NCBI GenBank assembly: GCA_050183765.1
Contig: JBFXAZ010000003.1
Location: 44,540-108,539, forward strand
Source: JAFAZJ01 sp050183765
Lineage (GTDB): Bacteria > Pseudomonadota > Alphaproteobacteria > Reyranellales > Reyranellaceae
Length of the DNA: 64,000 bases
Reading direction: 5' to 3'
The notes below the pieces were generated by a model. That model did no database searches. It had not been told where the DNA came from and saw nothing but the letters and a program-made list of their open reading frames with translations. Shown one piece after another: positions 8,877-15,055 of this stretch; the first letter of the stretch is position 1; every line of letters starts with the position of its first letter. A program made the position numbers and the translations under genes.

Positions 8877-9319
8877 AGAGCTGGAGCGAACGGCTGAACG
8901 ATCCACGCCCGCACCAGGTGAAGCCGGCGCCGATGGACATCGCCGGCATGAAGAAAGGCGAGATCATGCTGGTGCCGACGGCAAGGATCGTCGATGAATT
9001 CATCCGCTCGATCCGCAGGGGTCGGTCAATGGATGTGCCGACTCTGCGGGCCAAGCTCGCGCGTCGATACGGGGCACAGGTGACGTGTCCGATCACCACG
9101 GGCTTTCATCTGCGCACGGTCGCGGAGGCGGCCTGGGAGGCGCATCAGCGCGGCACCCCGCTATCGCGCATCACGCCTTTCTGGAGGGTGCTCGATGCCG
9201 GAACGCCGACGACCGCCAGGCTATCGTTCGGCGCCGATGTCATCGAACGGCGTCGGGCCGCCGAGGGATTGGCCACCGGCGGTCGCCGATCGCGCGCGTG
9301 TCCGCCGGCCTGCAACTAG
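8873..9319 (+). CDS. Conserved hypothetical; alkyltransferase-like (ATL/MGMT) resemblance
   Basis: 148 residues, not firmly recognised. Start is the ATG overlapping the AraC stop. The central part follows the order of motifs seen in O6-alkylguanine alkyltransferase-like proteins: VPTARIVDEFIRSIRRGR (cf. V..i..IP.G), TLRAKLARRYGA (cf. the TYG.IA..G helix), a possible recognition helix TGFHLRTVAEAAWEAH, then ITPFWRVLDAG where the family has IPxHRVxxxxG, and finally RRRAAEGL where the family has ..LL..EG. The active-site Cys/Trp position is not conserved exactly, and Cys72 lies elsewhere. Because Ada fuses an AraC module to an alkyltransferase, the overlap with an AraC gene is suggestive. This reading is inference. 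Confidence 0.5.
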   Translation: MKSWSERLNDPRPHQVKPAPMDIAGMKKGEIMLVPTARIVDEFIRSIRRGRSMDVPTLRAKLARRYGAQVTCPITTGFHLRTVAEAAWEAHQRGTPLSRITPFWRVLDAGTPTTARLSFGADVIERRRAAEGLATGGRRSRACPPACN

Positions 9320-9391
9320 TACAACTTGCGCGCGGCGACGGGATCGGTTTGTCTAACGCGACAACGCCGAGGCCGAAGCACGGAGAAGCTC

Positions 9392-10111
9392 ATGTGCGCC
9401 GCTCCTGTCGTCTGGTCGACCATCACGACACACCATATCTCCAAGACTCTGACGACCCCGTTTGGCAAGCAGGTCTACATCACCAAGGGCGCCGGCGGCT
9501 CGAAGAAGTGGCTGATCGGCCAGCACCGCGTCCTGAAGGTATTGCTGCCGATGCTCAGGGGCGTTTCGAACTTCGGCACCCAGCTGAAGGCCCTGGACGT
9601 GGAGTTCGGCCGCCGGGAAGGCGAGGGGATGCCCAGCAACGCGGTGAGAACCCACAAGAGCTTCGTCTCGCAGATGGGCATCGAGGCGCCGATGGGGCAG
9701 GCGGAGTACGATGGTATCCTGACGCGCGACGGCGGCAGGGGCTGGGCTCTGCCGCCGGACCAACGCGACGCCTATGTCTACGCCCAGCCGCGCCGCATCG
9801 ATGAAGCGCATCCGGTGGCGTCGCTGTTCCACGGCGACGCCAGCCTCGAAAGCCATCATATCGTGGAGAAGAGCCTGATCCTCGATATGGGCGCGTTGGC
9901 CGGCGACCTGACGATCCTCGCCGCGCCCTGCGTGGGATCATCCAAGCAGCCGCATTCGCGCAAGTACACGCCCGAGATCGCATCGGCCCGCGGCAAGCTC
10001 ACGTCGGTCGCCAAGATCCGGGACGAGTACAAGCGGATGTACGAGGACGCCGCGTTCGGCGACCTGCTGACCATCGCGGGCGTCGTCCTCGACGCGGTCG
10101 AGGGCGCGTAG
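9392..10111 (+). CDS. Orphan protein with HHI...HSRKY nuclease-like motif
   Basis: 239 residues; ATG at 9392 with GGAG seven bases upstream. I do not recognise a named family. No signal peptide and no membrane segment. The C-terminal part has ESHHIVEKSLI at residues 153-163, then AGDLTILAAP, and about 25 residues later SSKQPHSRKYTPEI. A His-His-hydrophobic motif followed by a second His in an HSxxY context resembles HNH/AHH-type nuclease modules of polymorphic toxins, where the second His lies in a similar spot. No secretion or immunity gene is next to it. It is monocistronic between the ATL-like gene and a hairpin at 10142. Confidence 0.5.
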   Translation: MCAAPVVWSTITTHHISKTLTTPFGKQVYITKGAGGSKKWLIGQHRVLKVLLPMLRGVSNFGTQLKALDVEFGRREGEGMPSNAVRTHKSFVSQMGIEAPMGQAEYDGILTRDGGRGWALPPDQRDAYVYAQPRRIDEAHPVASLFHGDASLESHHIVEKSLILDMGALAGDLTILAAPCVGSSKQPHSRKYTPEIASARGKLTSVAKIRDEYKRMYEDAAFGDLLTIAGVVLDAVEGA

Positions 10112-10141
10112 AGCGCCGTGCGGAAGCTCGCAATCACTCTT

Positions 10142-10165
10142 TCATCCCGGCGTAGCGAGGGATGA
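10142..10165. terminator. Hairpin TCATCCC/GGGATGA between convergent genes
   Basis: A 7-bp inverted repeat with a 10-base loop sits between the converging orphan HHI gene and the basic protein gene. The arms resemble the outer arms of the larger palindromes at 40448 and 44217. It is likely a bidirectional transcription end. Confidence 0.45.
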
Positions 10166-10205
10166 CAGATGATTCCGCTTGGCGCTCGGTGCTGTAGGAT
10201 CGGCG

Positions 10206-10511
10206 CTACGCCGCCCGACGCTTTCGGGTCGTCGCCGCCTTGCGGGCCGAGGCCCGGCGGGCTGCAGCGGGGCGCCGCGCGGCAGCGGCACCGCCCTTGC
10301 GACCGCCCTTGTGCGTGGCAGGACGGCCGGTTTGCTTGCCGCGGCCGGAACCGCCGGGCTTCTTGCCGCCGCCATCGTCCTTGTTGACCGTGGCCCAGGC
10401 GCGCCGCTCGGCTTCCTTCTTGGCGACACCGCGCTTCTCATAGCCTTCGGCGATGTGGTCGGCTTTGCGCTCCTGCTTGCCGGTGTACTTCGACTTGTCG
10501 CCGCGTGGCAT
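10206..10511 (-). CDS. Small basic protein, 'plasmid stabilization' type
   Basis: 101 residues. The N-terminal half (MPRGDKSKYTGKQERKADHI, then EKRGVAKKEAERRAWATVNK) matches a widespread small protein often labelled plasmid stabilization protein, though no such function is established for chromosomal copies. The C-terminal half is a Lys/Arg/Ala/Gly-rich, histone H1-like tail ending in KRRAA, which suggests nucleic-acid binding. It lies 35 bases after the cyclase-family gene on the same strand and may be read from the same message, but its composition suggests an unrelated housekeeping or stress role. Confidence 0.75.
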   Translation of the reverse strand: MPRGDKSKYTGKQERKADHIAEGYEKRGVAKKEAERRAWATVNKDDGGGKKPGGSGRGKQTGRPATHKGGRKGGAAAARRPAAARRASARKAATTRKRRAA

Positions 10512-10546
10512 GCCTGCCTCCATCGTGGGAAGCGCAGTCGCGATCG

Positions 10547-11335
10547 TCAGTCCTCGAGGATGGCCACTGCGCGGGTCCAGCCTGCCGACGCGCGATGGAT
10601 CTTCACCGGGAAGCAGGCGACCGTGAAGCCGAACGGCGGCAGCTGCTCGAGGTTGCACAGCTTCTCCATCTGCCAGTACGGCAGCTCGCGGCCCGCCTTG
10701 TGGCCTTCCCACAGCAAGGAGGCGTCGCCGGTCTCCTTGTAGCGCTGCGCCACCGACTTGAAGGCCGGGTCCCACGAGTAGGAGTCGGTGCCGACCACCT
10801 TCACGCCCTGCTCGAGCAGATGCAGCGTCGCGGCGCGGCCCAGACCGCAGGCGGTGTCGGCATAGTCCATGTCCTTGTGCCGCATGCCGGCGCGCGTGTT
10901 GACCAGCACGATGTCGTAGGGCTTCAGCGCGTAGCCGACGCGCTCGAGCTCGCGGTCGATATCGCCGGGCGTGGCGACGTACCCAGCGTCGAAGGCGCGG
11001 AAATCGAGCTTCACGCCCGGCCGGAAGCAGTAGTCGAGCGGCACCTGGTCGATCGTCGCCGCGGGCTCGCCGGCGGGATTGTTCCGGTGATTGGTGGTCG
11101 GATGGTAGTGCCAGGGCGCGTCCATGTGCGTGCCCGCATGGGTGCTGAGCGTCACGCGCTCGACCGCCCACGCCTTGCCCTCGGGCAGGTCCTCCTTGCG
11201 CACGCCGCCGAAGGCGCGGCTGAAGGCATCGAACGAGGCCTCGTGGTCGGTGTACTCGATCTTCGGCTGATGATGCGGCGGAGACATCGGCCGGTCCTCG
11301 AAGGACACCGACAGATCGATGAAGCGGCGGGGCAT
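10547..11335 (-). CDS. Cyclase-family (kynurenine formamidase-like) hydrolase
   Basis: 262 residues. The metal-binding signature STHAGTHMDAPWHY (His66, His70, Asp72, His76) defines the PF04199 cyclase family, which includes kynurenine formamidase and isatin hydrolase: Mn/Zn enzymes that open amide or lactam rings. A second conserved region is VLVNTRAG...DYADTACGLG. Last metabolic gene of a minus-strand run: D-aminoacylase, ABM protein, PhyH dioxygenase, 74-residue protein, then this, with a 9-base gap upstream. Substrate unknown; the neighbours suggest breakdown of an N-acylated or heterocyclic compound. Confidence 0.83.
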   Translation of the reverse strand: MPRRFIDLSVSFEDRPMSPPHHQPKIEYTDHEASFDAFSRAFGGVRKEDLPEGKAWAVERVTLSTHAGTHMDAPWHYHPTTNHRNNPAGEPAATIDQVPLDYCFRPGVKLDFRAFDAGYVATPGDIDRELERVGYALKPYDIVLVNTRAGMRHKDMDYADTACGLGRAATLHLLEQGVKVVGTDSYSWDPAFKSVAQRYKETGDASLLWEGHKAGRELPYWQMEKLCNLEQLPPFGFTVACFPVKIHRASAGWTRAVAILED

Positions 11336-11344
11336 GGCGGGCTC

Positions 11345-11569
11345 CTAACGGGCGGCCAGGGCGGCGAGGACCTCGGACAGGACGTCCGCGCCCATGTTGG
11401 CCTTGATATGATCATGCCAGCGACCGGCGAGAAACTCGGCGTGCGAGCAGGTACCCGCATTGTCGGTATGACCCGAGCCGCGATGCTCGCCGACGACGAC
11501 CTGCGCGGCCTCGATGCCGACGTAGTAGGTCGTGTCGTCGCGGGTGCGTTCCCAGAAGGTCTTTGTCAT
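11345..11569 (-). CDS. 74-residue orphan protein in catabolic operon
   Basis: 74 residues with no recognised family. Cytoplasmic by sequence: no signal or membrane helix. It starts TKTFWERTRDDTTYYVGIEA and continues with a His/Asp/Cys-bearing centre (GEHRGSGHTDNAGTC.H), which could bind a metal. The ATG overlaps the stop of the upstream dioxygenase gene (ATGA) and the stop lies 9 bases before the cyclase gene. Tight coupling on both sides makes it a real gene. It may be a small enzyme subunit or an accessory of the dioxygenase; that is inference. Confidence 0.6.
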   Translation of the reverse strand: MTKTFWERTRDDTTYYVGIEAAQVVVGEHRGSGHTDNAGTCSHAEFLAGRWHDHIKANMGADVLSEVLAALAAR

Positions 11570-12402
11570 GCGGCAGCGCGCGGCCAGACGCGGGGGAAGA
11601 GGTCGCAGGTCATCGGCGCGCCGGGGGCGAGATCGGGTTCGCGCAGCATCTTGAAGGTGCCGGGCCGCGGGTCGTAGCGCGCATCGTCACCGGTATAGCG
11701 CAACGCCAGACCGCGGCGGCGCGTACCCGGCGTCAGGTTGCCCGGCGCGCCGTGCACGATCATGGCGTGGAAGACCAGGCAGTCGCCGGGCTCCATCTCC
11801 CACCAACGGATATCGTGACTTGCCCGTTCGGCCTCGATATCGGGAATCGCGGGGAGGGGGCTGTCGCGAAAGCGCGCGTCGTTTTCGCCGCCCTTGATGA
11901 AGGCGGCGGGCCGGAAGCGCGTGCCCCAGGTGTGTGAGCCGGCGATGAACTCGACCGCGCCGTTGGAGCGGTCGACAGGATCGAGGGCGATCCAGACGGT
12001 GGCGATCTGCCAGCCGCTGACCGCCCAATACGGCTGGTCCTGATGCCAGGGCGTGGGATGCGCGGTGCCCGGCTCCTTCACGAACAGCTGATCGTAGAAG
12101 AAATCGGCCGCCCCCGTGCGCATCATGCGCGCGGCGATGGCCGGGGCGGGCGAGTCGAAGACGGCGGCGCGAAAATCGGCGTCGCGCGTCCACATGAACA
12201 TGTCGCCGAAGAACGTACCGTCCGAACCGTCGCCGGCGAAGTTGATCGCCATCGGCCCCGGCTTCTCGATGTCGCGCTGGACCGCGCCGCGCAGCCGCTC
12301 CACCCACGCCGCATCGAACATGCGGCGCAGGCAGACGACGCCGTCGCGGTCATAGGCCGCGATCTCGGCGTCGGCGACGGACGACGGCGGCCGGGCGTTC
12401 AC
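11566..12402 (-). CDS. Phytanoyl-CoA dioxygenase (PhyH) family protein
   Basis: 278 residues. Start is GTG at 12402, overlapping the stop of the monooxygenase gene (GTGA); the longer open frame is a shadow of that gene. The Fe(II)/2-oxoglutarate facial triad is visible: His120-x-Asp122 in TPWHQDQPYW and the distal His217 in MIVHGAPGN, followed by an Arg cluster at 228-230 for 2-oxoglutarate. Typical PhyH landmarks include ATVWIALDPVDRSNGAVEFI. Such enzymes hydroxylate aliphatic C-H bonds next to a carboxylate or amide. Substrate not predictable. Confidence 0.87.
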   Translation of the reverse strand: MNARPPSSVADAEIAAYDRDGVVCLRRMFDAAWVERLRGAVQRDIEKPGPMAINFAGDGSDGTFFGDMFMWTRDADFRAAVFDSPAPAIAARMMRTGAADFFYDQLFVKEPGTAHPTPWHQDQPYWAVSGWQIATVWIALDPVDRSNGAVEFIAGSHTWGTRFRPAAFIKGGENDARFRDSPLPAIPDIEAERASHDIRWWEMEPGDCLVFHAMIVHGAPGNLTPGTRRRGLALRYTGDDARYDPRPGTFKMLREPDLAPGAPMTCDLFPRVWPRAAA

Positions 12403-12707
12403 GCCGCCGGCGACAGCACGTGGATGGTGCGGTTGGCGATGTGCTCGCGGGTCTTCTCGGCGTAGGCCTTCATGTGCGGCGCCTGCGAGTGGGCCTTGAG
12501 CGCGTCGAGGCTCTCCCACTTCTCGACCACCACGAAGGTGTCGGGGCCCAGCGGCTTGCCGGCGGCGAAGCCCTCGGCGTCGATCACCGGGCCGTATTCG
12601 ATGCAGCCCTTCTCGGCGTGCACCGCCGGCATGTTGGCGCGGAAGTGGCCGAGGATGGTTTCGCGCATGCCGGGCTTGGTGGTGATGATGGCGAGCACGT
12701 GGATCAT
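12399..12707 (-). CDS. Antibiotic biosynthesis monooxygenase (YgiN-like)
   Basis: 102 residues, one ferredoxin-like ABM domain. It starts IHVLAIITTKPGMRETILGHF, with the conserved HAEKGCIEYGP turn and FVVVEKWESLDALKAH, the usual ABM core strand. The family includes cofactor-free quinol monooxygenases and small heme-degrading or detoxifying enzymes. Located 14 bases after the D-aminoacylase stop and overlapping the PhyH gene. It probably oxidises or protects against an intermediate of the pathway. Confidence 0.85.
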   Translation of the reverse strand: MIHVLAIITTKPGMRETILGHFRANMPAVHAEKGCIEYGPVIDAEGFAAGKPLGPDTFVVVEKWESLDALKAHSQAPHMKAYAEKTREHIANRTIHVLSPAA

Positions 12708-12721
12708 GATGCGTTTCCCCT

Positions 12722-14407
12722 TTAGTTGGCGCGGCCATGCCGCAGGACGCGGCCGGGCAGGCGGTCATCGGCACCGAGCACGTCCTTGTCGTGCTGGCGG
12801 ATCAAGGTGCCGTTGACGATCACGGCGTCGATACCGACGGCGTCGGCGACGAGACGATCGGCACCGCCCGGCAGGTCATATACCCGGCGCAGCGGCGTGG
12901 GCGCCACCGTCGCGGGATCGAAGACGACGATGTCGGCGGGCCGGCCCAGGGCCAGCAGGCCGCGGTCCTTGATGCCGAACAGCTCGGCCGGCCGCTGGGT
13001 CAGCATATGCACGCCCTGCTCGAGGCCGAAGACACCCTTCTCGCGCACCCACTTGGCGAGGAAGTAGGTCGCATAACAGGCGTCGCAGAGCTGGCTGGCA
13101 TGGGCACCGGCGTCCGACAGGGCGACCACGGTGTTGCCGTCCTTGAGCAACTCCTCGACCTCGGCCTCGTCGTGGTTGATGAGCGCGATGCGGAAACGCG
13201 GCTCGAGGTTTGCATCGAGCGCCAGGTCGAGGGCGAAGTCGAGCGGGCTCTTGCCCGCCTTCTGTGCGGCGGCGACCAGTGGCTGCTCCTCGAGGCTGCG
13301 ATCCTTGGGCGACCAGGTGACGGTGGTGCGCTCCGCCCAGGTGCGCAGGAAGGGCAGCAGCTGCTCGTTGACCGTGTTGCGGAAAGCCGGATCGCGATAG
13401 GCGCGCACCCGTGCGCCCGGGTTGGCGGCTTCCTCGGCGGCAAGCTGGTTGAACAGCTTCATCGACTCGAAGGGGAAGGGGCTCGCCCAGTTGAACTCGA
13501 AGAACAGCGGCCGGCAGCTGACCTGCGGGATGACGTCGGCGCCCTTCAGCTTGTTCTCCTCGGTGCGGTCCAGGTACTTGCGATGTGAGCCCGGTCCGGC
13601 GAGGCCGGCGAGCAGCGCCGTCCAGGTGACGCGGATGCCATGCTCGCGCGACAGCCGGGACATTTCCTCGATGAAGAACTCCTTGCCGAACGTGACCTGC
13701 ATCAGCGGCGCGCCGCCTTCCTTGGCCGCGCTCGCCAGCGTCTCGATCTCCTCGTAGCTCGCCTGACGGCTGGGCACCGGCCGGCCGGCGTAGCCGTTGT
13801 GGGTGATGGCCTTGGAGGTGGCGAAGCCCAGCGCGCCGGCCCGCACCGCCTCCAGCACCGTGCGGCGCATGGTGTCGATCTCCTCGGCCGTCGCGGCGCG
13901 CTCGGTCGAGGCCTCGCCCATGGTGTGGAGACGCAAGGGCGTATGGCCGACGAAGACGCCCAGATTGATGGCGCTGCCGCGCGTCTCCAGCGCGTCGAGG
14001 TATTGCGGGAAGCTCTCGAAGCCCCAATCCTCACCCAGGCCGGCTTCAAGCGCCGCGAGGCTCATGCCCTCGACATTCTCCAGGGTCTGCATGATGCGCT
14101 TGCGGTCGGCCGGCCGGGTTGGCGCGACGCCGAAGCCGCAATTGCCCATCACCGCGCTGGTCACGCCATGCCATGGCGAGATGCTGGCGCCGCGATCCCA
14201 CAGGATCTGGGCGTCGTAGTGCGTGTGCACATCGACAAAGCCGGGCGCCACAACCCGGCCCTTGGCGTCGACCGTGCGGGCGGCCTGTCCGTCGGCCTGG
14301 CCCAGGGCCACGATCTTGCCGTCCTTGATCCCGACATCGCCTTTGAAGGCGGTTTTGCCGCTGCCGTCGACGATCTCGCCGCCGACGATCTTGAGGTCGT
14401 ATTCCAT
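12722..14407 (-). CDS. N-acyl-D-amino-acid deacylase-type amidohydrolase
   Basis: 561 residues, first gene of the minus-strand catabolic run, with a strong GGGAGGAAG site before ATG 14407. Amidohydrolase barrel with His61-x-His63 in GFVDVHTHYDAQ and Cys90 in MGNCGFGVAP, the cysteine that D-aminoacylases use as a metal ligand. DAGAH near residue 430 holds the catalytic Asp region. Known members release D-amino acids from N-acyl-D-amino acids using Zn; many close relatives act on other amides. It commits the operon to handling an N-acyl or amide substrate. The exact substrate is unknown. Confidence 0.82.
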   Translation of the reverse strand: MEYDLKIVGGEIVDGSGKTAFKGDVGIKDGKIVALGQADGQAARTVDAKGRVVAPGFVDVHTHYDAQILWDRGASISPWHGVTSAVMGNCGFGVAPTRPADRKRIMQTLENVEGMSLAALEAGLGEDWGFESFPQYLDALETRGSAINLGVFVGHTPLRLHTMGEASTERAATAEEIDTMRRTVLEAVRAGALGFATSKAITHNGYAGRPVPSRQASYEEIETLASAAKEGGAPLMQVTFGKEFFIEEMSRLSREHGIRVTWTALLAGLAGPGSHRKYLDRTEENKLKGADVIPQVSCRPLFFEFNWASPFPFESMKLFNQLAAEEAANPGARVRAYRDPAFRNTVNEQLLPFLRTWAERTTVTWSPKDRSLEEQPLVAAAQKAGKSPLDFALDLALDANLEPRFRIALINHDEAEVEELLKDGNTVVALSDAGAHASQLCDACYATYFLAKWVREKGVFGLEQGVHMLTQRPAELFGIKDRGLLALGRPADIVVFDPATVAPTPLRRVYDLPGGADRLVADAVGIDAVIVNGTLIRQHDKDVLGADDRLPGRVLRHGRAN

Positions 14408-14644
14408 CGCTTCCTCCCGCCCGGCCGGCGACCGGTAAATGCCCGTTCATAATGGCCGGGCAAGGGGATAGGGGCAACCTTGCAGCGCCGCGTCGAGGTC
14501 AACCGACCTATGCGCCGCATCGCTGGGCGACCGCGTCAGGGTTGCAAACAACCAGTCTGGACGCTTCGTCGGTTGGCGCGGCGGTTCTGCACATAGATAG
14601 TGCGCGACAACGCCTGATCCCCCTGGACCCGTACCCGGCTATCG

Positions 14645-15046
14645 ATGACTGCCACACCGCTCAAGATCCTGCTCGTCGAGGACGAGGAGGCCATTCTGCA
14701 GGAAATCGCGGAGTATCTCCGGCGGCGCCGGCTCGACGTGGCGACGTCCGCCAGCTTCGAGAGCGCCCAACGCGCGCTCGCCGAGGCCGGCAGCGATCTC
14801 GATGTGCTGGTCACCGACGTCCGGCTGCCCGACGGCGACGGGCTCGACCTCGTGCAACAGATCGGCGCGTCGTCCGGACCGCGTCCGCGGGTCATCGTGA
14901 TCACCGGCCACCTCGACCAGCAATCCGTGACCATCGCGCGCGACAACGGCGCCGAGGCAGTGTTGCTCAAGCCTTTCGCCCTCAAGACACTGTTCGAAAG
15001 GATCGTCGCCAAAGCCGACACGTCCGCCGCGGCCGGCGCGAATTGA
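14645..15046 (+). CDS. Single-domain response regulator
   Basis: 133 residues, receiver domain only, no output domain. Acidic pocket Glu12/Asp13, phosphoacceptor Asp58 (LVTDVRLPDGDG), Thr87 and Lys109 (LLKPF) are all present. It begins 9 bases before the histidine kinase gene that follows and is probably its partner. With no DNA-binding domain it must act by protein contact or phosphotransfer. An alternative is that it feeds back on the kinase. Confidence 0.9.
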   Translation: MTATPLKILLVEDEEAILQEIAEYLRRRRLDVATSASFESAQRALAEAGSDLDVLVTDVRLPDGDGLDLVQQIGASSGPRPRVIVITGHLDQQSVTIARDNGAEAVLLKPFALKTLFERIVAKADTSAAAGAN

Positions 15047-15055
15047 CCCGCGCCC

